From NCBI RefSeq assembly GCF_001644035.1, contig NZ_LUUG01000057.1, positions 51,165 through 115,164 of the forward strand: 64,000 nt of DNA, read 5' to 3'. Position 1 is the first letter of the stretch. The number at the start of each line of letters is the position of its first letter. A program made the translations under genes and the position numbers. Shown in pieces: positions 51,992-63,664 of this stretch. The DNA comes from Methylomonas methanica (GTDB lineage: Bacteria > Pseudomonadota > Gammaproteobacteria > Methylococcales > Methylomonadaceae). The notes under the pieces were generated by a model that worked only from the letters and a program-made list of their open reading frames with translations, was not told where the DNA came from and made no database searches.

Positions 51992-52612
51992 TTACTTAGA
52001 ATAAAGCTCAACAACCAGCTGTTCATTGATGTCAGAGCCTAAATCTACGCGGTCAGGCACAGACTTGAATGTTCCACTCATCTCTTTCGAATTCACTTCG
52101 ACCCAAACTGGAAAACCGTACTGTTCTGTCACGACCAGTGAGTCTTTAATACGCTGTTGGCTCTTGGCTTTTTCTCTGATCTTGATTATGTCGCCAGCAG
52201 CTACTTGATAAGAAGGTATATTAATTAACCTATCATTTACCAAAATCGCTTTATGAGACACTAACTGCCTGGCTTCCGCGCGAGTAGCCGCGTAACCCAT
52301 GCGGTAAACGACGTTATCTAAACGTGACTCCAAGAAGTCAAGGAGATTCTGGCCGGTAGCGCCTTTTTGTAGATCAGCAGCTTTATAATAATTCCGGAAT
52401 TGTTTTTCTAACACTCCGTATATGCGACGCAAGCGCTGTTTGGCGCGGAGCTGCATAGCATAATCAGAATTCCTTGTACGCTTAGCGCCATGTTGACCAG
52501 GTCTTTGTTCCAATTTACATTTGCTTTCCAGAGACTTCCCTCTGCTTTTCAAAAATAAATCAGTACCTTCCCTACGACTCAGCTTGCAAGCAGGACCAAG
52601 ATATCTTGCCAT
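51992..52612 (-). CDS. rpsD: 30S ribosomal protein S4
   Basis: Primary 16S rRNA binder and, in E. coli, translational repressor of the alpha operon. 206 residues: [23 protein letters not shown] in pieces, [20 protein letters not shown], and S4 RNA-binding domain [28 protein letters not shown]. 23 bp before rpoA. Confidence 0.97.
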   Translation of the reverse strand: MARYLGPACKLSRREGTDLFLKSRGKSLESKCKLEQRPGQHGAKRTRNSDYAMQLRAKQRLRRIYGVLEKQFRNYYKAADLQKGATGQNLLDFLESRLDNVVYRMGYAATRAEARQLVSHKAILVNDRLINIPSYQVAAGDIIKIREKAKSQQRIKDSLVVTEQYGFPVWVEVNSKEMSGTFKSVPDRVDLGSDINEQLVVELYSK

Positions 52613-52630
52613 TAATTTTACTCCACTATC

Positions 52631-53017
52631 CTAAACACGACGTTTTTTGGGGGGGCGACAGCCATTATGAGGTATAGGCGTCACATCCACGATATTTGAA
52701 ATTTTGAATCCCATGCTGTTCAAGGAGCGAACAGCGGATTCCCTACCAGGCCCAGGCCCTTTTATCATGACATCCAGATTCTTCATACCGTATTCCTGGG
52801 CTACAGCTCCAGCTTTCTCGGCAGCCACCTGCGCTGCAAAAGGCGTACTTTTACGTGAGCCACGAAAACCGGATCCACCAGATGTTGCCCAAGATAACGC
52901 GTTACCTTTTCTGTCTGTAATAGTAACGATTGTATTGTTAAAGGAAGCATGAACATGAACGATACCGTCCGCGACTTCTTTCTTAATACGCTTTTTAACT
53001 CGATTCTGGGTTGCCAT
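52631..53017 (-). CDS. rpsK: 30S ribosomal protein S11
   Basis: Platform protein near the mRNA exit. From the ATG at 53017 it has 128 residues; a TTG one codon upstream is not needed. [41 protein letters not shown] segment and the C-terminal [12 protein letters not shown] are diagnostic. Confidence 0.97.
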   Translation of the reverse strand: MATQNRVKKRIKKEVADGIVHVHASFNNTIVTITDRKGNALSWATSGGSGFRGSRKSTPFAAQVAAEKAGAVAQEYGMKNLDVMIKGPGPGRESAVRSLNSMGFKISNIVDVTPIPHNGCRPPKKRRV

Positions 53018-53040
53018 CAAAAATGCCTATCTAGATGTTT

Positions 53041-53397
53041 TTATTTAGTAACTGACTTACGCGGACCTTTACGAGTCCGAGCATTTGTTCTGGTTCTTTG
53101 GCCTCTCAATGGCAAGCCGCGGCGATGCCGGATACCACGATAGCAACCTAGATCCATTAATCTTTTTATATTCATCGAAACTTCCCTACGAAGATCACCT
53201 TCTACAGTCATCGCAGAAATAACCTTACGTATCGACTCCACTTGATCCTCAGAAAGGTCTCGAATCTTGACGGTTGGCTGCACCCCAACTTCATCGCAGA
53301 TATTTCTAGCAGTTTGCCTGCCAATTCCATAGATAGCAGTCAATGCTATCTCCGCATGCTTATGGTCAGCCACGTTTATACCGGCAATACGAGCCAT
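53041..53397 (-). CDS. rpsM: 30S ribosomal protein S13
   Basis: Head protein touching P-site tRNA and 50S bridges. 118 residues: [55 protein letters not shown]. First gene of the alpha operon; a sigma-70 promoter is visible about 40 bp upstream. Confidence 0.97.
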   Translation of the reverse strand: MARIAGINVADHKHAEIALTAIYGIGRQTARNICDEVGVQPTVKIRDLSEDQVESIRKVISAMTVEGDLRREVSMNIKRLMDLGCYRGIRHRRGLPLRGQRTRTNARTRKGPRKSVTK

Positions 53398-53437
53398 TCA
53401 AATACTCCAAAAACAGTACTATAAGGTTAAACAGGGG

Positions 53438-53466
53438 ATTATATCACCCTGCAAAATAAATCACAA
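53438..53466 (-). promoter_or_regulatory. Sigma-70 promoter for the alpha operon
   Basis: Minus strand TTGTGA, 17 bp, TATAAT preceded by TGA (extended -10), between rpmJ and rpsM. The -10 is a perfect match. A CAGGG/CCCTG hairpin overlaps it. Allows the alpha operon to be transcribed apart from the spc operon. Confidence 0.7.
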
Positions 53467-53473
53467 AAACAAA

Positions 53474-53587
53474 TCAGCCTTGACGCTGTTTATGCCTGCC
53501 ATCTTTGCAGATAACGCGTACAACGCCATTTCTTTTAATTACTTTACAACTTTTGCATATGGCTTTTATTGAAGCTCGTACTTTCAC
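53474..53587 (-). CDS. rpmJ: 50S ribosomal protein L36
   Basis: Smallest ribosomal protein, 37 residues, zinc type: [20 protein letters not shown] and [13 protein letters not shown], with Cys11, Cys14, Cys27 and His32 as metal ligands. It starts with GTG at 53587, 18 bp after secY. Last gene of the spc operon. Confidence 0.96.
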   Translation of the reverse strand: MKVRASIKAICKSCKVIKRNGVVRVICKDGRHKQRQG

Positions 53588-53605
53588 GGCAAACTCCTAG
53601 AAATT

Positions 53606-54931
53606 TTAAGATTTTTTCAAATTAGCTTTTTTCATCAAGCCTTCATATTGCTGTGACATTAAATGCGTCTGCATTTGAGAGATAAAGTCCATCACAACAA
53701 CCACAATGATTAATAAGGAGGTACCACCAAAGGAAAACGGCACGTTCCAATAAACAATTAAAAACTCAGGCAACAAACAGATAAGGGTGATGTACACAGC
53801 ACCTATCAGAGTAAGACGAGTCATAACCTTGTCGATATAGCTCGTCGTGTGAGCACCCGGCCTAATCCCTGGGAGATAGGCACCTGACTTTTTAAGGTTT
53901 TCTGCGGTTTCTTTTGAATTAAAGACCAAAGCGGTATAAAAAAAACAAAAGAACACTATCGCCAACGCATAACACAAAACGTATATAGGTTGACCCGGGG
54001 AAAGCACAGAAGAAATATCCTGGAGCCATGAGAAGCCATCAACATTTCCGAACCACCCTGCTATTGTGGCGGGGAATAGAATAATGCTTGAAGCAAAAAT
54101 AGGAGGGATCACGCCTGCCATATTCAACTTAAGCGGCAAAAATGAACTCTGCCCTGAATATACTTTATTACCTTGCTGCCGTTTTGGGTAATTAATGGTT
54201 ATCCTTCTTTGCCCTCTTTCGACAAAAACAACGATACCAGTGACCACTACAGACAAAGCGAACAGTACGACAATAAACGCACCATTCATTTCCCCGGTAC
54301 GAGCCAATTCTAGCGTTCCACCGATAGCGGAAGGTAATCCAGACACGATACCAGCGAAAATAATTAGCGATATACCGTTACCAATACCCCGCTCAGTAAC
54401 CTGCTCCCCGAGCCACATTAAAAATATGGTTCCAGTAACTAATGTAATGGTTGTAATCAGTACAAAACTTACACCGGGCTGGATAACAACAGCTAGCCCA
54501 CCAGCGGTTTGATTTTGCAGTGCAACAGAAATGCCTATCGATTGGAACATGGCCAAAACAACAGTACCGTAACGAGTATACTGGGAAATTTTTCTACGCC
54601 CGGACTCCCCTTCTTTTTTCAGCTGCTCCATAGCAGGAATGACGATAGTCATAAGCTGCATAATGATAGAAGCCGAAATGTAAGGCATTATACCCAGCGC
54701 AAAAAGGCTCAAACGCATCAAAGCCCCACCCGAAAACATGTTAAACATGTTTAAGATAGAACCGGACTGTTGCTCAAACATTATTGACAACGCTTTTGGA
54801 TCAATTCCTGGAACAGGAATATGTGCACCAATTCTGTATACAACAAATGCGCCTAAAACAAATAACAATCTAGACTTAAGCTCACCGAACCGAAATGTGC
54901 CGGCTGAAACATCAACTCCTTTAGCACTCAC
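53606..54931 (-). CDS. secY: Preprotein translocase subunit SecY
   Basis: Channel subunit of the SecYEG translocon, 441 residues with ten transmembrane helices. [45 protein letters not shown] and GIRPG are conserved. The GTG at 54931 is the only fitting start and lies directly after the rplO stop; there is no ATG in frame near it. Confidence 0.97.
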   Translation of the reverse strand: MSAKGVDVSAGTFRFGELKSRLLFVLGAFVVYRIGAHIPVPGIDPKALSIMFEQQSGSILNMFNMFSGGALMRLSLFALGIMPYISASIIMQLMTIVIPAMEQLKKEGESGRRKISQYTRYGTVVLAMFQSIGISVALQNQTAGGLAVVIQPGVSFVLITTITLVTGTIFLMWLGEQVTERGIGNGISLIIFAGIVSGLPSAIGGTLELARTGEMNGAFIVVLFALSVVVTGIVVFVERGQRRITINYPKRQQGNKVYSGQSSFLPLKLNMAGVIPPIFASSIILFPATIAGWFGNVDGFSWLQDISSVLSPGQPIYVLCYALAIVFFCFFYTALVFNSKETAENLKKSGAYLPGIRPGAHTTSYIDKVMTRLTLIGAVYITLICLLPEFLIVYWNVPFSFGGTSLLIIVVVVMDFISQMQTHLMSQQYEGLMKKANLKKS

Positions 54932-55366
54932 TTAAGCCTCGACTTTGCCACCAGCAGCTTCAATAGTTAATTTTGCACCAGCCGTTACACCGATTCCTTT
55001 TAAAGTTAAAGATCGAGAAACAGCTCCAGTGTTAACTACCTTAACTTTTTTCGAAAACGCAGGAATGATGTTTTGGCTAATCAATAACTGAATGTCGATA
55101 ATTTCGGCTTGGAGGACATCTATTTCTGCCAAACGAACCTCTGCAGTAAATTTTTTAGTCCTGGAAGTAAAACCGACTTTTGGCAGCCTGCGTTGCAAAG
55201 GCATCTGTCCACCTTCAAAACCCACCTTATGAAAACCGCCAGAACGGGCCTTCTGACCTTTGTGGCCTCTACCGCAAGTTTTACCGTCCGTAGATCCTAT
55301 GCCTCGCCCAACGCGCTTCGCTTTTTTTCTTGCGCCGCACGCAGCTTGTATTGTGTTCAGATACAT
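54932..55366 (-). CDS. rplO: 50S ribosomal protein L15
   Basis: 144 residues; [22 protein letters not shown] in part, TCGRGHKGQKARSG and EGGQMPLQRRLPK are diagnostic. Its ATG shares a base with the rpmD stop (TAATG); secY follows at once. Confidence 0.97.
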   Translation of the reverse strand: MYLNTIQAACGARKKAKRVGRGIGSTDGKTCGRGHKGQKARSGGFHKVGFEGGQMPLQRRLPKVGFTSRTKKFTAEVRLAEIDVLQAEIIDIQLLISQNIIPAFSKKVKVVNTGAVSRSLTLKGIGVTAGAKLTIEAAGGKVEA

Positions 55367-55551
55367 TAAACTTCCTCAACTTTTAGCATATACGCGATCT
55401 TATTGATCATTCCGCGATTTTCAGGGGTATCGATAACTTCAACAACCTGTCTAATTCTGCTCAGACCCAATCCTTTCAAACATTGCTGATGACTCTTTAA
55501 GCGACCATTTTTACTTTTAGTCATCATTACGCTTAATTTTTTGCCACTCAT
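55366..55551 (-). CDS. rpmD: 50S ribosomal protein L30
   Basis: 61 residues, single L30 ferredoxin-like fold: [22 protein letters not shown] is characteristic in parts ([16 protein letters not shown]). Lies between rpsE and rplO in the spc operon. Confidence 0.95.
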   Translation of the reverse strand: MSGKKLSVMMTKSKNGRLKSHQQCLKGLGLSRIRQVVEVIDTPENRGMINKIAYMLKVEEV

Positions 55552-55558
55552 ATTTGCT

Positions 55559-56065
55559 TTACCCTGTTATTTGATCAACAGTTAAACCGCGCTTTGCTGC
55601 GATTTTCTTAGCATCATGCATTGCAGTTAAACCATTAATTGTCGCACGCACAACATTGATCGGGTTACTTGTGCCGATACACTTAGCCAACACATTATGC
55701 ACACCGACGACTTCAAATACTGCACGCATAGCGCCACCGGCGATAATACCCGTACCTTCTGAAGCAGGCTGCATATATACCTTAGCGGCGCCAGTGTTCG
55801 ACATTATTGAATATTGTAATGTGCCCTCTTTCAGAGCTACTTTGCGCATATTCTTTCTGGCTTGCTCGAGCGATTTTTGAATCGCCACAGGCACTTCTCT
55901 GGCTTTGGACACGCCATAACCAACACGCCCATCGCCATCACCAACAACTGTCAGTGCAGCAAAACCAAAAACTCGACCGCCTTTTACAACTTTTGCAACA
56001 CGTCTAACAGAAACTAATTTTTCCTGCAATCCGTCTGTACTACCTTGAGATGGTGCTGTTGCCAT
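55559..56065 (-). CDS. rpsE: 30S ribosomal protein S5
   Basis: 168 residues; dsRBD-like N-terminal domain with [23 protein letters not shown] and C-terminal fold with [19 protein letters not shown]. Important for translational accuracy. 10 bp after rplR. Confidence 0.97.
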   Translation of the reverse strand: MATAPSQGSTDGLQEKLVSVRRVAKVVKGGRVFGFAALTVVGDGDGRVGYGVSKAREVPVAIQKSLEQARKNMRKVALKEGTLQYSIMSNTGAAKVYMQPASEGTGIIAGGAMRAVFEVVGVHNVLAKCIGTSNPINVVRATINGLTAMHDAKKIAAKRGLTVDQITG

Positions 56066-56074
56066 GCTATTCCC

Positions 56075-56428
56075 CTAAAACTTCAAGCCAGCTTCACGTG
56101 CAGCGTCCGCTAACGCTTTTACGCGGCCATGATATTTAAACCCAGAGCGATCAAACGCAACTTCCGTTACACCTGCCGCTATAGCTCTTTCAGCAACAAT
56201 ACGACCAACCTCGGTAGCGGCCTTAATATTACTTGTATTACTAAGACCTGCCTTAACATCAGCTTGTAATGTAGATGCCGCAGCTAGGGTAGCAGTGCCA
56301 TCAGCACTAAGCACCTGCGCATAAATATGCTGGGAAGTTCTATGTATAGTAAGTCTGTTTACATTTAACTTTTTGATTTTGCAGCGCAGTCTTAGCGCTC
56401 TTTTTAATCTTGAAGACTTCTTATCCAT
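56075..56428 (-). CDS. rplR: 50S ribosomal protein L18
   Basis: Binds 5S rRNA with L5 and L25. 117 residues from the ATG at 56428, which follows [42 protein letters not shown] and the ending [13 protein letters not shown] are conserved. Confidence 0.97.
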   Translation of the reverse strand: MDKKSSRLKRALRLRCKIKKLNVNRLTIHRTSQHIYAQVLSADGTATLAAASTLQADVKAGLSNTSNIKAATEVGRIVAERAIAAGVTEVAFDRSGFKYHGRVKALADAAREAGLKF

Positions 56429-56436
56429 CACTTCAC

Positions 56437-56970
56437 CTATTTCTTTTTGGCTTCTTTTCTAGCCACGTATTCGTCAGCTATTCTCACACCCTTCCCCTTG
56501 TAAGGCTCGGGCGGGCGAAAAGCTCTGATCTCAGATGCGACTTGGCCGACTTTCTGTTTATCGTTGCTCTTCACATGCAATTCTGTTTGGGTTGGCGCTT
56601 CAACAGTTACGCCCTCGGGAATTAAATATTCAACAGGATTTGAATAACCCAAGGACAGTGTTAAAAGATTATCTTTAACTTGCGCTCTATAGCCTACCCC
56701 TACCAGCAGCATCTTTTTGACGAAGCCTTCAGAGACCCCTTTCACCATATTATTAATTGAAGCTCTGGCAGTACCAGCGTGGGCCTTAGCTCCTTTTACG
56801 CTATCGTCCCATTTAACTCTGATTACGTTGGATTCGATTTCAAGATCAACAGCATCACAAAGATCAAACGCAAGTTGACCTAGTTTGCCGTTAACTATCA
56901 TTTGCTTGCCGTCAACCTTCACATCAACACCTGATGGCAAAGTTATAGGCGCGTTCGCTACTCTAGACAT
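56437..56970 (-). CDS. rplF: 50S ribosomal protein L6
   Basis: 177 residues, two L6 repeats; ends with [16 protein letters not shown] and VARKEAKKK. Located near the factor-binding site. 5 bp before rplR. Confidence 0.97.
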   Translation of the reverse strand: MSRVANAPITLPSGVDVKVDGKQMIVNGKLGQLAFDLCDAVDLEIESNVIRVKWDDSVKGAKAHAGTARASINNMVKGVSEGFVKKMLLVGVGYRAQVKDNLLTLSLGYSNPVEYLIPEGVTVEAPTQTELHVKSNDKQKVGQVASEIRAFRPPEPYKGKGVRIADEYVARKEAKKK

Positions 56971-56985
56971 GATATACCTCTTAAA

Positions 56986-57381
56986 TTAGCAGACTGTGCA
57001 TATGACTTCGCCGCCATGCCCAATAGCACGCGCAGCACGATCTGTCATCACACCATTAGAGGTTGAAACTATAGCTATGCCTAAACCGCCTAACACTTTG
57101 GGCAACTCGTCTTTAGACTTGTAAATTCTAAGACCGGGACGGCTAACTCGCTTAACGCTCTCAATGACAGGGACTCCGTTGTAATATTTTAACTCAACGG
57201 TCATTTCTGTATGGCAACCGGTAACTTCAGTTTTAAAATCGGTAATATATCCCTCTTCTTTCAAAACCTTCGCAATAGCGAGCTTCAACTTGGATGAAGG
57301 GATTTTTACACTTTTCTTTCCTGCAGATTGACCATTTCTAATTCTGGTTAGCATATCTGCTATTGGATCTGTCATACTCAT
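56986..57381 (-). CDS. rpsH: 30S ribosomal protein S8
   Basis: 131 residues; [18 protein letters not shown], and the C-terminal [14 protein letters not shown]. In E. coli S8 represses the spc operon by binding the rplE leader mRNA; whether this holds here was not tested. Confidence 0.97.
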   Translation of the reverse strand: MSMTDPIADMLTRIRNGQSAGKKSVKIPSSKLKLAIAKVLKEEGYITDFKTEVTGCHTEMTVELKYYNGVPVIESVKRVSRPGLRIYKSKDELPKVLGGLGIAIVSTSNGVMTDRAARAIGHGGEVICTVC

Positions 57382-57408
57382 TTTCTATTCTCCAAAACTT
57401 AAACAGAA

Positions 57409-57714
57409 CTACCAGCTGGCCTTTGATAAACCAGGCACGTCGCCACGCATGGTCGCTTCTCTTAACTTATTTCTGCTAAGACCGAATTTTCTGTAATATC
57501 CATGAGGTCGACCGGTCAGCTTACACCTGTTACGTAATCTGGATTGACTGGAATCTCTGGGTAATTTTTGAAGTTGAATTTGAGCATTCTCTTTTTCTTC
57601 AAAAGAGCTATTTGGAGATCTAATTACTTCCTTCAATTGGTTTCTTTTTGCCTGATATTTTTTAATCAGACCTTCACGCTTTACTTCGCGTGCAATCATT
57701 GATTTTTTTGCCAT
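57409..57714 (-). CDS. rpsN: 30S ribosomal protein S14
   Basis: 101 residues, long zinc-free (C-minus) form: [16 protein letters not shown], and C-terminal [20 protein letters not shown]. Typical of Gammaproteobacteria spc operons. Confidence 0.97.
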   Translation of the reverse strand: MAKKSMIAREVKREGLIKKYQAKRNQLKEVIRSPNSSFEEKENAQIQLQKLPRDSSQSRLRNRCKLTGRPHGYYRKFGLSRNKLREATMRGDVPGLSKASW

Positions 57715-57725
57715 GTCGATACGCT

Positions 57726-58265
57726 CTAGTTTTTAAATGGAAAATTGAATAATTTCAACAGTGCCAAACCTTCTTCGTCAGTTTTAGCGGTTGTTGTAAT
57801 ACAAATATCCATACCACGGAGCGCATCGATCTTGTCATAATCTATTTCAGGAAAAATAATTTGTTCTTTAATTCCCATTGAATAGTTACCACGACCGTCG
57901 AAGCTCTTAGAGCTCATACCTCGAAAATCCCTAATTCTAGGTATTGAGATCGTAATCAATCTATCCAAAAACTCGTACATCTTATCGGCACGCAAAGTGA
58001 CTTTGCAACCGATGGGCATGTCATCACGAATTTTAAATCCGGCAATAGATTTTCTTGCCAACGTAACCACCGCTTTTTGTCCTGATATCTTTTCCATATC
58101 AGAAACAGCAGACTGTAGGACTTTCTTATCTGCGATAGCTCCACCAACACCCATATTGAGAGTTATTTTGGTAAGCTTTGGGACTTGCATTATTGTTTTG
58201 TAGCCAAATTGCTCCTGCATCGCTGGAACAATTTCAGATTTATATTTACTTTGTAGTCTAGCCAT
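57726..58265 (-). CDS. rplE: 50S ribosomal protein L5
   Basis: 5S rRNA binding protein of the central protuberance. 179 residues; [35 protein letters not shown] and [19 protein letters not shown] are conserved. Confidence 0.97.
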   Translation of the reverse strand: MARLQSKYKSEIVPAMQEQFGYKTIMQVPKLTKITLNMGVGGAIADKKVLQSAVSDMEKISGQKAVVTLARKSIAGFKIRDDMPIGCKVTLRADKMYEFLDRLITISIPRIRDFRGMSSKSFDGRGNYSMGIKEQIIFPEIDYDKIDALRGMDICITTTAKTDEEGLALLKLFNFPFKN

Positions 58266-58277
58266 AGCCTTATTACC

Positions 58278-58595
58278 TTAGAGACCAACGTTTTCGTTAG
58301 TGGATTTAAAATATCTGACTTTTTTTCCATCATCTAGAATTCTAAAACCAACTCTGTCGCCTTTTTTAGTTTTTGGGTTAAATAAAGCAACGTTCGAAAT
58401 GTCAATGGGCATGTTCTTATCAACAATACCACCAGAAACACCCAGATTCGGATTACCTCGCTGGTGCTTCTTTACTAAGTTAATACCTTCGACTAGTAGC
58501 TTGTTATCTTCAAGCACCTTAATTACTTTCCCTAGTTTACCCTTATCTTTTCCTACTATCACGATGACTTCATCGCCTTGCTTAATCTTTTGCAT
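58278..58595 (-). CDS. rplX: 50S ribosomal protein L24
   Basis: 105 residues with a KOW motif at the N-terminus ([21 protein letters not shown]); assembly initiator of the 50S subunit. 12 bp before rplE. Confidence 0.97.
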   Translation of the reverse strand: MQKIKQGDEVIVIVGKDKGKLGKVIKVLEDNKLLVEGINLVKKHQRGNPNLGVSGGIVDKNMPIDISNVALFNPKTKKGDRVGFRILDDGKKVRYFKSTNENVGL

Positions 58596-58609
58596 CTTTG
58601 GGCCTCTAC

Positions 58610-58978
58610 CTATAATACTTCTGGCGCTAGAGATATAATCTTCATGAACTTATCGCCTCTTAATTCACGAGTAACCGGCCCAAAGATACGAGTACCAATT
58701 GGTTGTAGTTGGTTATTTAAAATTACTGCTGCGTTGCCGTCAAAACGAATAACTGAACCATCAGCCCTACGAACACCTTTACGAGTCCTTACAACTAATG
58801 CGTTATATACATCGCCTTTTTTAACCCTAGTACGCGGCATGGCGTCTTTGACGCTTACCTTGATGATGTCACCAATGCCAGCGTAGCGGCGGTGCGAACC
58901 TCCAAGAACCTTGATACACATGACCTTTTTTGCACCACTGTTATCGGCGACGTCAAGGCTAGTTTGCATCTGAATCAT
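58610..58978 (-). CDS. rplN: 50S ribosomal protein L14
   Basis: 122 residues, the usual length: [36 protein letters not shown] and the ending ISLAPEVL. First gene of the spc operon by E. coli order; no separate promoter was identified in the 27 bp before it. Confidence 0.97.
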   Translation of the reverse strand: MIQMQTSLDVADNSGAKKVMCIKVLGGSHRRYAGIGDIIKVSVKDAMPRTRVKKGDVYNALVVRTRKGVRRADGSVIRFDGNAAVILNNQLQPIGTRIFGPVTRELRGDKFMKIISLAPEVL

Positions 58979-59005
58979 TTTTAAAATCCCAACTAAAATT
59001 ATTGA

Positions 59006-59269
59006 TTATCTATTGGAAGCTTCTAACACTTCCAATAGTTTGAACGCCTTATTTTTAGAAATAGGGCGACACGATGTAATCGAAACTACATCGCCTTCTT
59101 GACATATATTGTTTTCATCGTGAACGAGAAGCTTAGTGGATCGCTTAATGTACTTTCCATATACGGGATGCTTAACCAGCCGCTCCACCAAAACAGACGC
59201 AGTCTTATCCATTTTGTTGCTAACTACCCGACCAGTTACTTTACGTACAGTATCTAGATTTTCGCTCAT
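59006..59269 (-). CDS. rpsQ: 30S ribosomal protein S17
   Basis: 87 residues, OB fold: [34 protein letters not shown] and the motif [12 protein letters not shown]. Last gene of the S10 operon; 2 bp after rpmC. Confidence 0.97.
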   Translation of the reverse strand: MSENLDTVRKVTGRVVSNKMDKTASVLVERLVKHPVYGKYIKRSTKLLVHDENNICQEGDVVSITSCRPISKNKAFKLLEVLEASNR

Positions 59270-59271
59270 AT

Positions 59272-59463
59272 CTATACTCTTACCATTTCATTCAGAATAG
59301 TATTAATGCGAGCAATATCTCGCCTAACCTGCTTTATTTGACTTGGCTTGCTAAGCTGTCCAGTTCCTTTTTGCATTCTTAAATTGAACTGTTCGCGAGA
59401 CAACTCCAAAAGACTGGAATTCAACTCTTCTTTTGTTTTGCTTCTTAAATCTTTCGCTTTCAT
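59272..59463 (-). CDS. rpmC: 50S ribosomal protein L29
   Basis: 63 residues, two-helix protein at the tunnel exit: [20 protein letters not shown] and [10 protein letters not shown]. Its ATG shares one base with the rplP stop (TAATG). Confidence 0.96.
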   Translation of the reverse strand: MKAKDLRSKTKEELNSSLLELSREQFNLRMQKGTGQLSKPSQIKQVRRDIARINTILNEMVRV

Positions 59464-59876
59464 TACATTATTGTCCGTGCAGAGAAAGTCGTTTTCACCG
59501 GCAGCTTGGCAGCGGCTAACTCAAAAGCCTCTCTTGCCAACTCTTCAGAAACGCCCTCAATTTCAAACAGCATCGTGCCTGGTTTAATTTGTGCAACCCA
59601 GTATTCTACACTACCTTTACCTTTACCCATACGAACTTCTAATGGTTTTTTAGTAATAGGCTTGTCTGGGAAAATCCTTATCCAGATTTTTCCGCCACGC
59701 TTTACGTGCCGACTTATCGCCCTTCTGGCTGCCTCAATCTGGCGGGCGGTCATTCTACCACGGCTAATAGATTTTAAACCATATTCTCCGAAGCTAACTG
59801 AGGAGCCGCGCAATGCGGTACCGTTATTTCTACCGGTATGCTGTTTACGAAATTTTGTTCTTTTTGGCTGAAGCAT
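59463..59876 (-). CDS. rplP: 50S ribosomal protein L16
   Basis: 137 residues: [35 protein letters not shown] and [17 protein letters not shown]. Needed for A-site function and late 50S assembly. Confidence 0.97.
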   Translation of the reverse strand: MLQPKRTKFRKQHTGRNNGTALRGSSVSFGEYGLKSISRGRMTARQIEAARRAISRHVKRGGKIWIRIFPDKPITKKPLEVRMGKGKGSVEYWVAQIKPGTMLFEIEGVSEELAREAFELAAAKLPVKTTFSARTIM

Positions 59877-59895
59877 CTCTTATATACTCCTTCAA

Positions 59896-60567
59896 CTATT
59901 TTTTTGAGTCGGCGTTTAAAGACGCTGCATGCGCATCCATATCAAACACCTCACCCTTAAATATCCAAACCTTTATACCGATAATTCCGTAAGTGGTTTT
60001 GGCTTCAGCGGTTCCGTAGTCAATATCCGCACGTAACGTGTGAAGAGGCACACGGCCTTCGCGATACCATTCCGTTCTGGCAATCTCAGCTCCGTTTAAC
60101 CTACCGGCTACGGTGATTTTTATACCTTCGGCACCCAACCTCATCGTGTTAGTTACAGCCCGCTTCATCGCGCGACGATACATAATACGTTTTTCTAGCT
60201 GCTGAGCTATACTCTCAGCAACTAAATAGGCATCAAGCTCCGGCTTCCGAATCTCTTCGACGTTCAGCTGAACAGGCACACCCATCATTGCGGATATACT
60301 CTGTCTCAATACGTCTATATCCTCACCCTTTTTACCGATCACAATGCCAGGGCGCGCAGTATGCACTGTTATGTTGGCGTTATTCGCAGGTCTATTGATT
60401 TGCACTCTGCTAACAGACGCATGAGCCAGTTTTTGCTTTATGTATTCCCTAACCTTCAAATCCTGCAACAGAAACACAGGGTAATTCTGGCTATTTGCAT
60501 ACCATCTCGAAGTCCAATCTTTAACTATCCCGAGACGAATCCCAGTGGGATGTACCTTTTGTCCCAT
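59896..60567 (-). CDS. rpsC: 30S ribosomal protein S3
   Basis: 223 residues; [18 protein letters not shown], type II KH domain with the GKKG loop ([13 protein letters not shown]) and C-terminal [21 protein letters not shown]. mRNA entry site. 9 bp after rplV. Confidence 0.97.
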   Translation of the reverse strand: MGQKVHPTGIRLGIVKDWTSRWYANSQNYPVFLLQDLKVREYIKQKLAHASVSRVQINRPANNANITVHTARPGIVIGKKGEDIDVLRQSISAMMGVPVQLNVEEIRKPELDAYLVAESIAQQLEKRIMYRRAMKRAVTNTMRLGAEGIKITVAGRLNGAEIARTEWYREGRVPLHTLRADIDYGTAEAKTTYGIIGIKVWIFKGEVFDMDAHAASLNADSKK

Positions 60568-60576
60568 TTGCTACCT

Positions 60577-60915
60577 CTATTTCTCTGCTACTTTAATTGT
60601 TATATGACAAGTTCTTTTCAGGATGTGGTTCGCACGCCCTTTTGCCCTTGCGCTAACTCTCTTTAACGTCCTGCCTTCATTAACGAATACGGTCGAAACC
60701 TTCAACTCATCAACATCAGCACTTTCGTTATGTTCCGCATTAGCTATTGCCGACTCTAGAACTTTTTTGATTATCGCAGCAGCTTTCTTAGAGCTGAAAC
60801 TCAGCAAATTCAATGCTTTTTCAACAGGTAACCCGCGTATTTGATCCCCTACAAGCCGTGCTTTTTGCGCAGAGAGAGGAGCATTACTTAATTTAGCCGA
60901 AACTTCCACATTCAC
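60577..60915 (-). CDS. rplV: 50S ribosomal protein L22
   Basis: 112 residues; [22 protein letters not shown] and the C-terminal hairpin region [16 protein letters not shown] that lines the exit tunnel. 3 bp after rpsS. Confidence 0.97.
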   Translation of the reverse strand: MNVEVSAKLSNAPLSAQKARLVGDQIRGLPVEKALNLLSFSSKKAAAIIKKVLESAIANAEHNESADVDELKVSTVFVNEGRTLKRVSARAKGRANHILKRTCHITIKVAEK

Positions 60916-60918
60916 TCC

Positions 60919-61191
60919 TTATCTTGATTTCTTGTCTGCTATATGGCCTTTATAAGTCCTTGTAGGGGAGAACTCACCCAGCTTATGTCCGACCATATTT
61001 TCTGAAATCAATACCGGCACATGCTGTTTGCCATTATGCACGGCTATGGTCAATCCCAACATATCAGGGCTGATCATTGACCTTCTAGACCAGGTTTTAA
61101 TCGGTTTCCTATTATTAGCTCTCACTGCTTCTTCAACTTTTTTTAGCAAGTGATGATCTATAAATGGACCTTTTTTAATTGAACGTGGCAC
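60919..61191 (-). CDS. rpsS: 30S ribosomal protein S19
   Basis: 90 residues: [41 protein letters not shown] and [12 protein letters not shown]. Head protein; partner of RimM and S13. Confidence 0.97.
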   Translation of the reverse strand: MPRSIKKGPFIDHHLLKKVEEAVRANNRKPIKTWSRRSMISPDMLGLTIAVHNGKQHVPVLISENMVGHKLGEFSPTRTYKGHIADKKSR

Positions 61192-61203
61192 GTCAGATAC
61201 CTC

Positions 61204-62031
61204 TTATTTTTGCTTACGGCGTCTGACAATCATATTGTCAGTACGTTTGTTTTTTCGAGTTTTATAGCCTTTTGTTGGCGTTCCCCAAGGAGACACAGGA
61301 TGTCTACCACCCGAGGTCCTACCTTCACCACCACCATGAGGATGGTCTACAGGATTCATCGCCACACCCCTTACAGTTGGCCTAACACCGCGCCATCTTT
61401 TGGCACCGGCCTTTCCCAATGAAATAAGATTGTGCTCAGAGTTGGAGACTTCGCCGACTACACCTTTGCAATCAGATGGCACCTTTCTCATCTCGCCAGA
61501 ACGGAGACGAATAGTAACGTATGCGCCATCTTTAGCAACCAATTGAACAGAGGTTCCAGCGCTTCTTGCAATTTGAGCACCTTTTCCGGGCTTCAGCTCG
61601 ATACAATGAATTGTGGTACCCAAAGGCATATTCCGCAGAGGCATACAATTTCCAGGCTTAACCGGAGTTGTTTCTGCGCTCAATATCTCTTGACCGACCT
61701 CGATGCCTTTTGGCGCGATTATATATTTGCGATCGCCATCTTTAAAAAGAATCAACGCTATATTCGCAGTTCTGTTCGGATCGTATTCGATACGCTCAAC
61801 TAGCGCGGGAATATCAGTTTTGTCGCGTTTAAAGTCTACTATCCGATAGAACTTTTTGTGTCCACCACCAATATGGCGAGTCGTTATTCTACCCAGATTG
61901 TTACGACCACCGGTGTTGCTCTTTTTGTCAAGTAGTTGTGCAAATGGCTTACCCTTATGCAAATCATTATTTTGTACACGCACTACAAACCGAGAACCCG
62001 GAGATGTCGGTTTTGATTTTAGAATAGCCAT
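61204..62031 (-). CDS. rplB: 50S ribosomal protein L2
   Basis: 275 residues; [20 protein letters not shown] in part, [17 protein letters not shown] and [14 protein letters not shown] with the conserved His near the peptidyl-transferase centre. Standard S10 operon position. Confidence 0.98.
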   Translation of the reverse strand: MAILKSKPTSPGSRFVVRVQNNDLHKGKPFAQLLDKKSNTGGRNNLGRITTRHIGGGHKKFYRIVDFKRDKTDIPALVERIEYDPNRTANIALILFKDGDRKYIIAPKGIEVGQEILSAETTPVKPGNCMPLRNMPLGTTIHCIELKPGKGAQIARSAGTSVQLVAKDGAYVTIRLRSGEMRKVPSDCKGVVGEVSNSEHNLISLGKAGAKRWRGVRPTVRGVAMNPVDHPHGGGEGRTSGGRHPVSPWGTPTKGYKTRKNKRTDNMIVRRRKQK

Positions 62032-62063
62032 GCTCTTCTACCGCTCCTTATTTGCTTAAAGTA

Positions 62064-62363
62064 TTATGCTGTCGCTAATTCGATGTTATGACCAGGCTGA
62101 AGCTTTACATATGCCTTTTTCCAGTCAGATCGCTTACCCAGTGTACGTCCGAATCGTTTAATTTTTCCTTTAACATTCAGAACGCGAACGGCGGCTACTT
62201 CAACACCAAACATAAATTCAACTGCATTTTTAATCTGCAATTTCGTCGCAGATTTTTTTACTTTGAATACAAATTGATTATTTTGGTCAGCAGCATTGGA
62301 GCTTTTTTCTGACACAATTGGCGCATACAGAACACTTGCTAGTTTAATTTGCTCAATACTCAT
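62064..62363 (-). CDS. rplW: 50S ribosomal protein L23
   Basis: 99 residues; LYAPIVSEKSSNAAD and the segment KGKIKRFGRTLGKRSDWKKAYV. Docking site for SRP and trigger factor at the tunnel exit. ATGA overlap with rplD. Confidence 0.97.
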   Translation of the reverse strand: MSIEQIKLASVLYAPIVSEKSSNAADQNNQFVFKVKKSATKLQIKNAVEFMFGVEVAAVRVLNVKGKIKRFGRTLGKRSDWKKAYVKLQPGHNIELATA

Positions 62364-62980
62364 GCCAAACGCTCCTCAATCTGTTTCAGCGCTGTTGCTG
62401 TCGCAATTACCTTGTCAGCGGAAACCAAAGAAACTGGATCTACACTACTTGGAGTAACTACCGCTATGTAAGGAATATTTCTAGCTGCAAGAATTAAATT
62501 CTCGTTTAAGTCATCCGCAACCACTAACAATCTTTTTGCATCGATACCTTTTATCTTGCTCAGAAAGTCTTTTGTTTTTGGCGTTGCAGGCGTAATGTCA
62601 TTACACACAGCCAATCTACCCTGCCTTAACAACTCTGAGAAAATAGATCTAATTCCAACCTTATACATCTTTTTATTCAGCTTCTGATCAAACGATCTAG
62701 GTTGGGCTGCAAACGTGACACCACCTGTGCGCCATATTGGACTTCTGGTTGTTCCCGCACGCGCACGACCCGTACCTTTTTGACGGAATGGCTTAGCACC
62801 TCCACCACTTACCGCAGCCCGGTTTTTTTGGCCTTTAGTACCAGCCCTTGCTGCAGAAAGATATTTTGTTACCAGCTGATGCACCAGCGTTTCATTAAAA
62901 TCTTGCCCGAAGACTGCCTCGGAAACATCAAGCGCCTGTGCAGAATCTTGACTATTGATTGCAGGTATTTGCAAAGTCAT
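62360..62980 (-). CDS. rplD: 50S ribosomal protein L4
   Basis: 206 residues; tunnel loop with GQKNRAAVSGGGAKPFRQKGTGRARAG, seen as SGGGAKPFRQKGTGRARAG. In E. coli L4 represses the S10 operon; the leader for that lies outside the window. Confidence 0.97.
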   Translation of the reverse strand: MTLQIPAINSQDSAQALDVSEAVFGQDFNETLVHQLVTKYLSAARAGTKGQKNRAAVSGGGAKPFRQKGTGRARAGTTRSPIWRTGGVTFAAQPRSFDQKLNKKMYKVGIRSIFSELLRQGRLAVCNDITPATPKTKDFLSKIKGIDAKRLLVVADDLNENLILAARNIPYIAVVTPSSVDPVSLVSADKVIATATALKQIEERLA

Positions 62981-62983
62981 AAA

Positions 62984-63634
62984 TTAACCCTTATTTAACA
63001 TTTTTACTGCTGGGGTGATAACCACATCGCCACCCTTGGCACCAGGTACCGCGCCTCTGACTAAAATCAGGTTCCGCTCTGCATCTACAGCATGGATCGT
63101 CAAATTCTGTATTGTAGTTTTGACCGCCCCCATATGTCCGCACATTTTCTTACCTTTAAATACGCGACCGGGGGTTTGGTTCATACCGCTCGAACCAGGC
63201 ACCCGATGGGACCGCGAGTTACCATGCGTCGCATCTTGAGTTCTGAAATTATGACGTTTAACTGTACCGGCAAAACCTTTACCAATACTGGTACCAGAGA
63301 CATCGACTACCTGCCCAGCCTCAAACACATTAACTTTTAACTCTGCTCCTGCGGAAAATTCGGCTGCCTCGCTTTCGCTGAGCCTGAACTCCCACAAACC
63401 ACGACCTGCGGTGACATTGGCAGATGCGTAATGCCCAGCCATTGCTTTGTTGACTTTTGAAGACTTAACATCACCCGCCGCTACCTGAATAGCGCGATAA
63501 CCATCAGTTTCAACGCTCTTCACCTGAATGACTCTGTTGGAGTCAATATGGAGCACGGTAACAGGTACCGAAGAGCCATCTTCGCAAAAAATTCGGGTCA
63601 TACCACATTTACGACCAATAAGACCTATTGACAT
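62984..63634 (-). CDS. rplC: 50S ribosomal protein L3
   Basis: 216 residues; [38 protein letters not shown] in part, and [14 protein letters not shown]. The conserved Gln methylated by PrmB in E. coli lies in [12 protein letters not shown]. 3 bp before rplD. Confidence 0.97.
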   Translation of the reverse strand: MSIGLIGRKCGMTRIFCEDGSSVPVTVLHIDSNRVIQVKSVETDGYRAIQVAAGDVKSSKVNKAMAGHYASANVTAGRGLWEFRLSESEAAEFSAGAELKVNVFEAGQVVDVSGTSIGKGFAGTVKRHNFRTQDATHGNSRSHRVPGSSGMNQTPGRVFKGKKMCGHMGAVKTTIQNLTIHAVDAERNLILVRGAVPGAKGGDVVITPAVKMLNKG

Positions 63635-63664
63635 CTGCCAATCCCTCTAAATTATAACTTGCTG